Part shown: positions 13,321-25,251 of the stretch, piece after piece
How positions within the stretch are numbered: the stretch's first letter is position 1
How the letters are laid out: each line of letters starts with the position of its first letter
Assembly (NCBI GenBank): GCA_005406025.1
Contig: BGZK01000290.1
Span: 1 to 64,000 of the forward strand
DNA from: Eumeta japonica
Taxonomy: Eukaryota; Arthropoda; Insecta; Lepidoptera; Psychidae
DNA length: 64,000 bases
Direction: 5' to 3'
Notes under the pieces: model-generated
The model's input: the letters and a program-made list of their open reading frames with translations, nothing else
Told to the model about the DNA's origin: nothing
Databases searched by the model: none
Program-made: the position numbers and the translations under genes

Positions 13321-13599
13321 GTGTTTGCATTATTTGTGTATTTTGATTGTTTAGAATATTCCAGAATATCGCAGATATCGTTGTTTTACATTAGATATAT
13401 TGATAGAAGTATTTTTGATTTTGTTTTTACAACAAATATATGACTTTACATTTAAAAAAAATACTAGTTCACTCGCACATGGTTATATATACTGGAATTC
13501 GAGTGTAGTATATTTCTTTATGTCATTTCTAATATGCAAACTGGCATACGAGTAACTATACCACCGTATGGAGACATTCACAATCCCAAAGAAAGCAGC

Positions 13600-13830
13600 A
13601 GCGCCGTGTCAGTCTTTTAGTAAGAAATAAGATATGTGATAGAGAAAAGAATGGACTGATGGAGAGGGGACTGAATTTTCACTCACCGGACGAAACTCAA
13701 CTGAAGAAGGTGTTACTTCATGTTTATGCTGTGAGAATGTGGTATATGTATTTTGCGAGAGTGTGACATCACAACGGCCGAACGCATTTTCTGCGGCCGT
13801 TAATTGCTCAGATGATAGAGCCATGGTCCT
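13600..13830 (+). mobile_element. Tail part of the CGCCGGACGAAAC element
   Basis: CTCACCGGACGAAACTCAAC and GTGTTACTTCATGTTTATGC parallel the second half of the copy at 38812-39080. The head is missing or unrecognisable and the final block has diverged. Confidence 0.5.
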
Positions 13831-14204
13831 CTGTACTTTGTATCACAGTCTAATTAATTAACATCTTCTGTTTGTCCTAGTATTTAATTTCATTTGCTCC
13901 CAATTTTCAAACCCCGGTAGTGATGTATGGTAACGATATGAAAATAGAATCAAAATTAAAACTGATTCAATTTCAGAGAGATTTGAAACAAGAAGGTATT
14001 ATTTATATCTTCAAAATGCTTCACCACGGCGTTGGAAATCGCTTTTAAGCTTTTAGATTGAAAAGGATACGGCATTAACATCAATGATAAATACATTACC
14101 CACTTTCTAGGTGTTGACGGTATATTTATAAGTGCGGAATCGATGTACTCATACTATGAGATTTAGTTAAGAACAGATACTTTCGTTTCCGCATTGTGTG
14201 AATG

Positions 14205-15326
14205 CGCTCGTAGTTCAGATGGATCGAAGCCGGTTCCTATATTCCCTGTACTCAAACGACGTACCGCGGCATTCTAAGGTCGAACTCACGCTATTCGCAG
14301 ACGATACGGCATTATACACACTCAACTCACGGTCCAGAGCCCCTGACACCTCCAAACAGCAATCGGAATTCTCGGCGACTGGTTCAGGAAGTGGAGGATC
14401 AAGGTCAACCCCGAAAAAAGTGCAGCAATGTACTTCTCGAAGGGTAGATTGAGACCCTCCGCCCACTAAAATTGTTCGACCGACCTGTCTCTTAGGTCAC
14501 AGAAGTCAAGTACCTCGGGGTTACTCTAGATCCAAAACTTAATTTTGATAAACACATAAAACGTATCCGGAACAGAGCGGCCTTTGTATCTAGACCAAAT
14601 GTAGCCGATGACAAACGCGCGTAGCAAGCTATCCCTTCCTAATAAAATCACAATTTTCAAAACGAGCATACGTCCAGTCCTCACATATGCCGGAGTAGTC
14701 TTCGCTCATATACTGTTCTACAAAATGCACAAAGTATAAGTTATTCAAAACAGATTTATCAACACAGCCACAGGTGCCCCATGGTACGTTAGAAATCTCA
14801 ATCTGCACAAGCACCTAGGCCTACAGACTATCGCAGCTTCTCCTCAAAAGAGCAATCCAAACGGTATTTCGAATCAACAGTAAGCCACCCCAATCCATTA
14901 ATGATTGTGGCTATACCGTAAAATATCTATCCTTGGCGCAAAAAACACCAGCATAAACTTGTTCTTTCAGACTCTGATGATTCCATCACATTCGTAATCA
15001 AGAACTACTCCTTTTTGCATCAAGCGAACACTGCGTGTCCCTCTGTATCACTATACCGTCGTACACGTAGACTCAGACCTCGTACGCTACCATCAGAAAC
15101 TCCTGTCAAGCCCACAGACGTAGCACATCAGACTCGAACTTTCAAACCCCAAATACGGGGACAGCCAGCACTACCCCCCTTCCCTCAGCGACAACCCAAG
15201 CCAAAGTCCGTGTACCTTGGAAGCGCTTTTAAGCAGTTGCTCAAAAAATTTTTGCTGCTTGAGTGCAACGTTCGCCGTGCACAAAACGTCCAGTTTCGCT
15301 GTGAAAGCCTTCGGGCTAGAAACTAG
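14205..15326 (+). pseudogene. Jockey-type LINE reverse-transcriptase remnant
   Basis: Begins inside the reverse-transcriptase domain with FLYSLYSNDVPRH and VELTLFADDTALYT (the FADD catalytic motif). In another frame it continues GDWFRKWRIKVNPEKSAAMY, then VKYLGVTLDPKLNFDKHIK, FKTSIRPVLTYAGVVF, APWYVRNLNLHKHLGLQTI, and a tail with SLYRRTRRLRPRTLP and KPTDVAHQTR. Frameshifts near 14370 and 14560 and further stops disable it. Everything upstream of motif A is absent, and the last 60 codons (to 15326) no longer look like the family. Matches are to recalled lepidopteran Jockey-like elements. Confidence 0.8.
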
Positions 15327-15889
15327 GTCCAAGGAGGTCTTTTAATCAGTAAAAATTTGATACTGTTCACGTGCCCGTATGCGTGTTCGTCTTTCCGATG
15401 AAAATTTCACCCTCCTCCTATGCGAAAATGAAAAACAAATCAGGTAGTCTCAGTGCGTTCATAGGTAAGAAAGGAGCTCCGAACAATCGTGTGGAAAGTG
15501 CAGTGAAAACAGTGTTTGGCTTATGATTTCAAAAACCAACCCTTTATCGGTATCCCCGATAGATACAATTAAATAAAATAATGGTTGAGAGTAATTAAAT
15601 TCAACGAAAAAACATATTAAATCAATCAATCAATTGATAACGGTATTACGTCTGTTTTTTATATTGAATACTTTGTTGAATTCGTTAATCTGCGCAATAA
15701 TAGATTTCACTTTCATATGTATAAGTATGAAATTTATTTAAAGTTCTTAAATTGAATACTCTCAGAAACCGGAAACATCAAAGATATACTTTTAATATTA
15801 TAATAAAAAAATAGGAATCACAAATTATATAAAAGAATATAATAAAATCCAAGATTGTCATTTAATATTTTAGGAGAAGAGAAAGTCAC

Positions 15890-16150
15890 GTGGCGAGGGC
15901 GTAACGCTTTTTCATTATGTTATGATTTCTACCAGTCAAGTCCTACAGAAAGACGCGGTGAGAAACTTCCTTTCAAAAATTCTCGACTAGTATCCACGAC
16001 TTGAACGTTGCAACATGGATAAGCCTTTCCCGCAACAGCGGCAGCTGCTACTTCACGTTTGCTTTTTGCGACAGAGTGGTATTTCAACGGTTGAACACGT
16101 ACATTTTCGTGCTGCAACGAAATTGGGCACGGCATGGCCCTACCATATTA
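15890..16150 (+). mobile_element. Tail part of the CGCCGGACGAAAC element, abutting mariner
   Basis: GCTGCTACTTCACGTTTGC, GGTATTTCAACGGTTGAAC and CATTTTCGTGCTGC...GCATGGCCC match the family tail. It ends at the TA where the mariner at 16151 begins, so the mariner appears to have inserted at or in its 3' end. Confidence 0.55.
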
Positions 16151-16321
16151 CGAGGGGCGTTCACTATAAAATTAACATGAGGCATAAACTTTTTGGAACC
16201 AATAAAAGTAAACACTGACTGGTAAAGTTAGAATATTGATTAGATTTTAATAGGATATAATTTGAATGCTTTCTTTTTTAATGGGAGTCTTTTGTTTGTC
16301 TGTCGTAATATGTTGTTGGAT

Positions 16322-16712
16322 ATGGAAAAAATAAATCGCGTTCGATTATTGAATAGCAGTGTTTGCAAAATTTTATTTCGGAACTAAAAAATCAAAAGTT
16401 ACAAGATGGTTTAGAAGTAAATGCTCTAACTCTATTATACAGTTGCCTGTTGGTGCGCTGAATTTTAACGTAAAGTTTATCAAAGATGACCCTCGCTCGG
16501 ATCGCCCAACAACTGTAGTGGCCGAAGAAATGGCAAAAAGTTGAGAAAGTAATTTTAGCAGATCGTAGTGTCACGATATGTTTTATGTCCGAAGAAACAG
16601 AAAATTTGGATTGGTAATGTGCATAGAATTTTACACAAACCTTTGGCGATGAAAAAAGTATCCGCGCGCTGGTTTTCCAAAACCCTTAGCAATGCAAAAA
16701 AAACAAATCAGG
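16322..16712 (+). pseudogene. Mariner transposase, N-terminal part (broken)
   Basis: Starting at ATGGAAAAA, the region encodes in pieces the DNA-binding half of a mariner transposase. The linker DDPRSDRPTT is clear (usual DDPRSGRPTT). It is followed after frame changes by a second helix-turn-helix remnant reading VHRILHKPLAMKKVSARW. Stops and frameshifts prevent expression. The frame ends where the LINE tail begins, so this copy was already present when the LINE inserted. Similarity is from recalled mariner motifs; subfamily not assigned. Confidence 0.75.
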
Positions 16713-17159
16713 CTAAACATTTATTTATTTATTTGTTTCATAAGACACACAAAACAGATAACAATCATTGCATTGTTGGTGGACATAATAATTTCATATA
16801 AGTGACAGGATTGTGATTGTGCACACAGCGTATTATGCAGACAGCGATTAAGTAAGTATTAAATAATTAAAACAAAAGCAAAATATAAAGCAGTATAAGG
16901 CAAAAATAATGATCAATACATGTTATTACTATCTGATGTACTATTTATGTAAAAAATATAACCATAGTGACAATTTTCGTAGCAATAATAATGAACAACG
17001 GTACAAACAAACAAAAATTCTTTTGGGTTTAGTGTATACCGAGAACCACCTTTATGGATCGTTTGAATTTATGCGGTTTAGCCTCAAAAATGTGCAGATC
17101 ATCGTGTTCAGATGCCAGATCATTTTAAAGGCGACACATTTTTAAAATTGGATTATAAT

Positions 17160-18709
17160 GAACGGTGTTGTTAAGGCGAGTCGACTATGGAGTGTATCAG
17201 CTTGTGGAGATACAAAATATCGTAGTGCTTGCGACGGGTTTCGAGAGTTGGTAATTCAAATCTATCACACTTTTATTTATAGTCCGTAAGATATTGGTGA
17301 ACATTAAATCTTTGTAAGAAGAATCTTGAAATCTGGTTTGGGATCTTTCGATAACCTGTATATAGACAGAGTAAAATAGCGAACAAACTACGCAGGCATA
17401 TTCTAAGAAACTTCGAACAAGACAAAGGTAAATCGCAATTAAGCTACCACACTAAGGCGATCACAATCTTCGTGTGAGGTTATTTGACAAAAAAATTTAA
17501 GATCATCAGCGTAGAGAAGAGTAGGACAGGAGAGAATACCAATTAAATCGTTGATAAATACATTAAAAAATAAAGGCCCCAAATACGAACTTTGTGGAAC
17601 TCCAGAAGTTATGCGAGCATGAGATGAGATGTAACTATTAAGCGCAACAAGCTGGCTTCTGTTGTTGAGATACGCACAAATCCACCTAAAAAAGACTGTT
17701 GTGCATTCCATGTGAAAACAGCTTTTGAGATAGAAGTTAGTGGTTGACTCTGTCAAATGCTTTGGAGAAGTCTGTGTATAAATTACATCGACCTGACCTC
17801 CTACATCAAAAACAGTGCACATATAAGACGTGTACTCCAATAGATTTGAGACCTCGGATTTACCTTTAACGAATCCATGTTGTGAGGGTATTATTATTGA
17901 TTAAAAGTGGTTGTTAAGGTATATGTATACTATAGCCTCAAACACTTTAGCAAGACATGACAGAATGCTTATGAGTCTGTAATTGGAACAACAACATTTG
18001 TCACCAGATTTATAAACAGGTATGACAAGTACCACCTTCCAGGCATCAACATAATATGCAATATAATATGCAACGAATTGATACGTTCATTACCAATTGT
18101 TTTAATTAGCAGTGAAGGCAAGCCAGCACCTTCATTGATGTCCACTGCTTTGATTTGCCTCTGTATTTCGCATTCGCTAATTCGGAGAGAAGATAACATA
18201 AAACCGTTTTTGCAAGTGTTGTTAGGAGTATTGTCTAAGTTGATGGTTGGAGTATTAAATACTGACGCAAAGTAATCGGAAAATAAATTAGATATTTCAT
18301 CGGGGTCTAAGGAGGATCTATCACTAAAAATCCTCATCATAGATACGTGACCTTTTTTTGTTGTGGATAAACTTCCAGAATGCTTTGATATTACTGGTAA
18401 GAGTTTCTTCAGTGGCTTCAAGGAAGTTGATAAGCATTCATGTATCAACATCTTGAAACGTTTTCGTAGGAACGAGAAAGCATCATAATCACGAAGGTTA
18501 CCATACATTTTGTATCGTTTATATAATTTATTTTTCTCCTTCAACGACTGTAATAAAGGTTTGCTGAACCAAGTCGGGTATTGTGTAGGACGTCTGGTAG
18601 TAAGGGGTGTATTAGTTTCAACAATATCTTTAACGATCTTGTAGAAGGATTCAAAACATTCATTCACGTCTTCGGATGATAGCACCACAAGCCAGTCAAT
18701 CTTCCGCAT
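17160..18709 (-). pseudogene. LINE reverse transcriptase (broken)
   Basis: The upstream frame (17969-18709, 246 codons) holds the linker and N-terminal reverse-transcriptase region, with KPLLQSLKEKNKLYKRYK and ISECEIQRQIKAVDI. A second frame (17439-17840) contains [35 protein letters not shown] and LLYADDLKF, so the YADD catalytic motif survives. After a deletion of the following segment, decayed sequence resembling the LLEYACVVWSPFY motif appears near 17390, and RFELPTLETRRKHYDILYLH near 17190-17260 marks the C-terminus. Frameshifts, stops and the deletion make it non-functional. Confidence 0.8.
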
Positions 18710-18836
18710 TTCCGATCTAATAACAGCAAAGTTACACTTATTGAATCCAAGCCTACGTACATTCCTATGTTTCAGTGAGTAAAGTGTTAGTTTCGGTGGA
18801 AAGCTTATGAAAAGTGTGGGATGATGCCTATGCGCT

Positions 18837-19487
18837 TTACTGAGCGTGTTGGCCTCGTGAATAGAGATGTCCCAGAGAGTAGACCAGATCCAGGTTTTTA
18901 TTGTTCGCGTTTAGCATGCCACTAAACTGTGAGAGTTTGCAAAGTGACATGAAATCAACTAGAAGTGTAGATCGATGATCATAGGCGATTGTATGGGAAA
19001 AGATACGTTTATTTGAGTTCAAAATCCACGTGTTTAAATCTCCCAAGATTATGATATCGTCAGAATCTTTACAATTCAATATAAAGTTTTGACAGTTTTT
19101 GTAGAAAATCGATAAACGCTCAATATTCAAGTGATGAAGCAAAGGTGAAGTGCGCTACCTTCATTTTTTTGCAGTGTGATATAAATCCAAATGTCCTCAA
19201 TCTCGCTTTCCCATGTAGTTTGACGAAGAAAACATTTTTTTTTTTATCAGAACTCTTCTACCATAATTCTTAGTAACTGACCTAGTATGACGGTCACGAC
19301 GAAAAACATTATATCGCTCATCAATAAATTCACCATCGAATCCACTGCTGTTTAAATTAGTTTCCGTCAGACATATTATATTATAATCATGATTTAGTAC
19401 ATTTACATAAAACTCATTTGATAAAGTCAGTATTCGATTTACGTTTTGATAATATAAAGAATACATTATAAAGAACAATAAAAGCAA
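18837..19487 (-). pseudogene. LINE APE-type endonuclease (broken)
   Basis: Two frames cover the domain. The first reads YYQNVNRILTLSNEFY and DYNIICLTETNLNSSGF, the usual start of APE-like endonucleases, including the catalytic Glu in LTET. The second contains IIILGDLNTWIL (normally GDFN) and NLDLVYS. The intervening sequence is frameshifted and the closing SDH motif is not evident. In life this domain nicks the target DNA for target-primed reverse transcription; here it is inactive. Confidence 0.7.
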
Positions 19488-19561
19488 CCAATTTACATGT
19501 ATAAAGACTATAGTTAATTAATAGGTTAAATTATATTAACTATTTCTACGGTTGTACTGGT

Positions 19562-20060
19562 TTATCTAGATTCTAGATCCTTAAGTACCTTAATTACTAC
19601 TGCCGGCGAAGTATCATCTTTTCTTACATAAATACGTCCGAATCTCACCCAAGTGTATTTGTAACCACGTTCCTTGGAAACATTCCTAGCTGCTGTATGA
19701 ATTTTCTTAGTATGCGGGGCAATATCGGAAACGTAAATATTAATTGCGTTTCCATGGATACCGAGGTGTGCAGAAATCAAAGTTGATGGCTGGTTCTTGT
19801 TATAGCGGCGCACAGCGGAAATGTTGTCTCTGTGGCGCTCTGAGGGTAGGGTCACCAAAATGCTGCGAGGATGGATAGACTGCGGATTAAGCTTTGCGAC
19901 TCGGCATACAGAACAAATGTCAGTGTAAATAATAGGAACCTTTATCTCTTCACATATTTTCTTAAATATTGCCAAGAGGCTTTCAGTACGTTTGTCAGGT
20001 ACGCACTGAACTTCCAGGTTGAATTTATTAAGATTGTTTGGAACTGCTACAAGATTTCAG
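19562..20060 (-). pseudogene. LINE ORF1 C-terminal domain (FP25K-like), truncated
   Basis: The best frame runs 137 codons from MAIFKKICEE to a stop, with upstream sequence in the same frame reading VAVPNNLNKFNLEVQCVPDK. The C-terminal half (HTKKIHTAARNVSKERGYKY, then TWVRFGRIYVRKDD) matches the basic C-terminal domain of insect LINE ORF1 proteins that resembles the baculovirus FP25K C-terminus. In an active element this protein would bind the element's RNA. The N-terminal zinc-knuckle or coiled-coil part is missing because of 5' truncation. Confidence 0.65.
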
Positions 20061-20094
20061 TTTTGGGCTCTATTTACAATCACGAAATCGCTCT

Positions 20095-20651
20095 AACATG
20101 ACGATCCAGAAACAAAATTACAAACTACGACTTAAAAAAGACCATTATCTCTAACCCCTAAAGAGAGCCCATGACCTTTCTGCCGAAAAGATCATAGGCT
20201 CTTTTTTCTGGGATAGTAAAGGGGTGGTCATAATAAAATATCTTAACTATGGAGTCAATGTTACAGGCTCAATACATAGAAAAAAAATTAAAAAGTTGTG
20301 TAATGAAATTCAAAAGAAATAGTAAGCAAACTAACAAAAACATTTTCTTCTATTAAGAGAGTACCTCGGCTCACAGATCTGTCGTTGTTAGCCCGCAATT
20401 TGAGGTACTGAATACGAAATACTTGAGCATCTTCCACATTCCCTGACCAAGCACCAAGTGATTTCTATCTATTTCCAAAGTTAAAGAAGTATATGAAAGA
20501 ACAAAAATTCAAAGATGAAGAAGTAGTAGTTGCTGCAGTACAGGAATTTTTTGGTGCTCAGAACGAGGAGTTTATTAATAATTTAATTTTAAGCTTATAA
20601 AAAAAATATTCTATGTGTATTATGCTAAAAGGCAACTATGTCAAAACGTAA
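20095..20651 (+). pseudogene. Mariner transposase, C-terminal part (broken)
   Basis: Resumes the transposase beyond the LINE: DDPETKLQ, then SAEKIIGSFFWDSKGVVII, a decayed segment with AHRSVVV, then APSDFYLFPKLKKYMK and EEVVVAAVQEFFGAQNEEF, ending MCIMLKGNYVKT before TAA. These are the central and C-terminal landmarks of mariner transposases. The third catalytic Asp (APSD) is retained. The second (normally HDN before APAH) is lost, and the first (TGDE) falls in the missing junction segment. At least two frameshifts and several stops make it a pseudogene. Confidence 0.8.
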
Positions 20652-21224
20652 ATACATAAAGTCATTAAATAAAAAGTTGCAGTCAACGTAGTCATTTTCA
20701 TATTTTTTTAAATGGCTTTCGTATTAAATGGGCCTGTACAGATTACAATCCACCGTAAGTTAGATGGCTTAGTAAGAAGTCGTAAAATTCGAAGATAGAA
20801 CTTTATATCTTGCAACGAACGTCTAATGAATGAAGCAAAAGAAAAAACGATGTGGGCCAGATAACATGCTTGTATTAACACGAAATTCATAATAATAGGG
20901 CTAATTAAATTTAAAGTAGCAGAATTTATGGAAAAAAGGGTTTTTTTAAACCTTTACATGAACATGGAGAAGAGTTATTCATATTTAACAGTATCTAAAA
21001 CATTGAAGATGTTTTCTCAATTTTGGTACGACTAATGAGATAGAAAACCACACTCTGTGATAGTTAGATGCGCGATACGTACCACATGTTGGGTTATCAA
21101 ATTACTTGAAAGCGTTTACATTAGGATATCTGAGTTGATATTTTTAACATCATTCTAATAATAGTACCAACCAATATAAATGAAAAACTCTCTATACTGT
21201 AATATATTTCATTGCGAAAATCCT

Positions 21225-21640
21225 CAAACAAACACGACTCACATCAAAACAATCCGTATCCGGCCCGTACGGAAAAAAAGAAATCGCTGCAGGATACGGA
21301 ACCGATGTCAAAACGCGCAAATAAAATAACAAACACAATATTTATCCCGTTACACGTTCCTCGCGGCGCCGATAAAAAGTGGAGAAAGCAACAATGGCCC
21401 GCGCTAAGGAAATCAACTCACCTTCGGCAAGATTAATGCCCCGGCCGCCCCGCCCACACCGCATTACGTAATAAAGCCGACCATTCGATAAGGATCGATG
21501 TTTCTACTCTATTTGTGACAATATTGTATTAGTTTCCGCTTATTGTGTCTAGAGACAATAATAAATAACGCACGCGACCTTTCGTTATTGTTGCGCTCGC
21601 TTCCGCCGGCGGCGCCACGGTCGACGAGATCGGAAGAGAT
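21225..21640. other. GC-rich islands
   Basis: Two patches: 21225-21510 (with AAGATTAATGCCCCGG and CATTACGTAATAAAGCC) and 21560-21640 (CCGCCGGCGGCGCCACGG). No protein recognised. Confidence 0.35.
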
Positions 21641-22129
21641 TTTATGCTATTACTTTATAAATAATCACAGTGATGTTTATTTCCACAACAACATTAACTG
21701 TTTGTTATGTGTTCACGTTTACACGCTCAACGAATATGTTTTCTACACATATGGATGTGTTGGTGAGATAGTAAATAAGGGTTAAGAATAAAAAACGAAA
21801 AAATTAATTCACATTTTCATGTCAGTAAGATGGGTTGAAAAAATTAAAACTTGGGATTTATCTTCGACAAAATTAATTTATGAACCGTGGCTTTTACAGA
21901 TAATTACGTAGGTAAGACGATGATATTTCTCTATTTCTATGACATAATTTCTTTGATGTCCTAACATTCAATGTAAACGATCAGAATTAAATTTAAGTAA
22001 CGTCTATCGTTTAATAAATAAAGAAGTTGTATTGCAATTCTTATCATTATATTAGAAATTAAAACTTAGATAAAACATATATAATAAAATTGTAACAGGT
22101 CGGTGTATGTATATTATAGATATTAAAGC

Positions 22130-22495
22130 AAAACTGATAGAGCGTATTTATTAGAGAAACAGAAGCCAAAACAACAGATTTTAGAATTTTTGTCTGTCTA
22201 TATGTATGTTTGTTACCGCATCTCGCAAACACCGCTGAACGGATTTTGATGAGCTTTTCACAGTTTGAGGTCCAATTTAACATCTCAGCCATGTTTCATC
22301 TATTTCGGTTGAGTAGAACTAAATATACAGCTTTACTGTCCTGTTAGTACTGTCTTTCATACATTTAAGATTGAAGAGAAGTCATTTAAAATGGTCGTGC
22401 GGGAAAAATATGAATAAACGCCACGAGCGCTTCTGAAATGGTTTAAATATTGTAGTCCAACCGGGCGGAGCTGCGGGCAAAAGCTGGTCATGTAT
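22130..22495 (+). mobile_element. Dispersed repeat ending GCGGGCAAAAGCTGG
   Basis: TTTTGTCTGTCTATATGTAT, a GCTGAACGGATTTTGATGAG block, and the end GGGCGGAGCTGCGGGCAAAA followed by GCTGGT match a repeat common in Lepidoptera. The CTGG end before T would fit a Helitron 3' end, but no clean terminal hairpin is seen, so the class is open. Confidence 0.45.
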
Positions 22496-22790
22496 AAAAA
22501 CTAAATACCATTAAATGAAACTTGTGTTCACATACAAAATAATTTTTCTCGTTTATATGTATTTAATATATATATGTGCTGTATGTATTTACATTTAACA
22601 AACGAACAAACATACTGTTATTTATCGGGTTTAATTTTTGTGGGTAGCTTTTACTTTGTATAGTAAATACGAAATTCAGTTAGGTGCTATATGAAAATCA
22701 GTTTCGAGGCATTTTATTTTTCTTCGTGTCTACTTACGTAAATAGACTCTTTAAAATAAGTTCACCCTTTAAAAAATAAATGTTTTTTTT

Positions 22791-22862
22791 CTATATAAAT
22801 AGATACTTATATAATAGATACTTATTTATTCTATATAAATAGATTTTCTATATAAATAGAGA
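22791..22862. repeat. CTATATAAATAGA short repeat cluster
   Basis: Three copies of CTATATAAATAGA at about 22791, 22831 and 22848, with ATAGATACTTAT duplicated between them. Confidence 0.7.
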
Positions 22863-23784
22863 ATTATTATTACGCTGTCCTTTATTTTAATTTTATAATG
22901 TACTAAATAATTAAAATCAGTGAGAGACTATATTAAAATTAATAGGTAATAATTATCGACACTTATCGACACTTTTGAAAATTTACAAAACTCACAAAAA
23001 AGGAAAAATAGTACACTTGATTAAAGACACAGAACATAAAGTAATATAGTCTAATCTTTTTTGTACCATATGCATCGTCATAAAATTTGTTGAGCACGAA
23101 AAAATCTGTAAAACTACAAGTTCTTTTTTCCTTAAATCCTGTTATTAGAATAAAAATCGTAAATATAAATCTTTATGAATCTATAACATTATAAAGTAGA
23201 ATCAATTAAAGTATTTGAAGTAGAATTTCATTCATTTAACTTTATCCAATACGGTGTTCTAAAAGTATCTGAGCACCTTCTGTAATGCTCAAGTATAATC
23301 CGTTCTTTGAAAAAATGGTTTCTCATTGAAGACAAACTCAAAACAAATAAGTTTTCAAGACCGATAATTAATTTACCTTTTGCCTTTAAGATCGAGGCAT
23401 ATGTTTACTAGATCAGTTGAGAATTTATTTCATACTTCATTATTACACTTTTTTAATTTTTAAAGAGGCCAAAGATATTTTGGTTATTTTATATCATTAT
23501 ACTATTGCACATAAACTAGCTTAGTGAGCTACCGCAAAGAGTTCTCAGAGGCTATATTTATAGAAAAGATGCCTACGTTAATGTAGGTGCTAATGGTGAT
23601 GGGCAGGGTATTCACAGCCCTTTAGTACGTAAATGGAAATAGAATAGGGTATAATTTCTTTCTTAGAACGAGACTGAGTACATGAAGCAAAAGGTACTTC
23701 CTAACGGTAACTGGTCGAATAAAACAATTACAGTTCATTCACATAAATGTTAATTAGAAATTACACTTTATAATAAATTATTTC

Positions 23785-24522
23785 ACGACCATGAGGACTT
23801 TGCTCAGTGTAGGATTCCGTAGTCGTTACTACAAAGAAATGCACTTCAGATGAAAAAAATACGTTGTCACACTTTTTTTTTATGTTTCCCGTACAAGGTA
23901 CTTATAAGCACTTTAGCCGTCTATAACTAGAGAAACAAGGTATGTCGACTATTTATCTTAAACTAATGTAAGCTAAAGTGCACCAGCAGAACAGCGCATT
24001 TTCATGTCACTCGATGTCCTTTTGTTGGGAAACGCAGTTTTTGACAATAACTTAAAAAAATATCCGATAATTTTCTATATAATTATAGTTGAAAGTATTT
24101 ATTTAAGCGTTACTTTGTAATTTTTTCATAGTTTATAAAAATATATTTGTATTTTTTTAAAATACATGCGTCTCCCTGACGCAATATATGCTATTTTCGA
24201 AGCGATTATTTCGAAAAATATTTACTCAATCAAAAAAAATTGCTTAGATATCTTAAACTGTTTTTAAAAGTACTGTCGATATACGAACCACACGTTAACG
24301 TTTGCTGAAAAATGTGAGTGCCGCTCCTTGAAATATTTATTTTCGTTATGTAATTACCAAACTAAGTTGCAGCTTATACAAGACACTTATACTCCAAATG
24401 TCATCGATATATATTTTGTACTTTTTGAATAAAATGTCTGTGACATATAGACGGACGAACGGACATGACGAATCTATAAAAGTTTCATTTTTTCTATTTT
24501 AGCTCGGAAACGTAAAAAAATA
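23785..24522 (+). mobile_element. GGTTCCG repeat family A, copy 2
   Basis: Same order as copy 1: GCTCAGTGTAGGATTCCGTA at the start, GTCCTTTTGTTGGGAAACGC inside, a GACGGACGAACGGACATGA block and GCTCGGAAACGTAAAAA at the end. About the same length (738 bp) as copy 1. Confidence 0.65.
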
Positions 24523-24647
24523 GTATATTATTACTTAAAAAAATAATTGCCCTAGTACAAACTATCAATGTAAACATTTTAGTGCAGATATTAAAGGTGC
24601 ATGAGAAAAAATGTATATAACATCACTTACATCTCGATAATTTTAAG

Positions 24648-24675
24648 TCCATTAAGCAGCGTGGTGCTTAATGGA
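24648..24675. other. Perfect 11-bp inverted repeat
   Basis: TCCATTAAGCA and TGCTTAATGGA are exact inverses around a 6-base loop (GCGTGG). A GACCAACCAGACCAAC direct duplication follows. No promoter or U-tract suggests a specific role. Confidence 0.8.
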
Positions 24676-25251
24676 TTGACTAGACCAACCAGACCAACAA
24701 ACTGTGCGATCAAATAATTAAAAACTATCCACTATAATCTAAATAAAAAACAAATAAAATTCATCTAAGAGACAAACATTTTCATAAATATTTCATTGTA
24801 ATTTACACTTCTTTGAAACAAGATTAGAAAATATTTCATTTGAGAAAATTACGTGGAAATGGTATTTAAATGTATTTGAATGCGTATTTATATTAAAATT
24901 AGAAGGCAAACCGTTTTCTTGAAAAATAATTTTTACTTTGTACCATTGGCGAAATTCAGATTTCTTTACGACAACCAAATACTTTATTTAACATAAAATT
25001 TTTCTTGCCCTCTTGGTCGTTGCCCATTACGTTTTATGGACAATTTATTGTTTGAATTTATAGCTTATGGCGTATGATTTAGCTGGATCAGTAAATATTT
25101 TCCTTTAGTATGTCTGTAAATTATTGAAGCATTAAATAAACATGCGAACAGTAAATTAATCAACACGTGGCTTACTCGCGCTACGTGTTTGACCACTACG
25201 TTTATGTTACTCAACCTAACAATACATTCAGTTTAAACTTGAAACATAAAT

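Larger units (their letters stand above)
16713..20094 (-). mobile_element. 5'-truncated CR1/Jockey-type LINE nested in mariner
   Basis: On the minus strand the order is ORF1 C-terminal domain, APE-type endonuclease, reverse transcriptase, a 3' untranslated stretch, and an AAATAAATAAAT tail abutting mariner sequence at 16713. The 5' end is truncated within ORF1 at about 20094, typical of LINE insertion. Multiple stops and an internal deletion in the reverse transcriptase show it is inactive. Both borders fall in recognisable mariner coding sequence, so the element is nested. TAAACAT and TAACAT at the two borders could be a decayed target duplication, but this is weak. Confidence 0.75.
16151..20721 (+). 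mobile_element. Degenerate mariner element split by a LINE
   Basis: The left end CGAGGGGCGTTCA follows a TA. A decayed inverted counterpart at 20709-20721 is followed by TA, as expected for mariner insertion. Transposase-like sequence is found on both sides of a minus-strand LINE (16713-20094). Removing the LINE leaves about 1.19 kb; adding the roughly 120 bp of transposase that is missing at the junction gives about 1.3 kb, the usual mariner length. The right terminal repeat matches the left at 9 of 13 positions, so that border is tentative. Confidence 0.7.
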
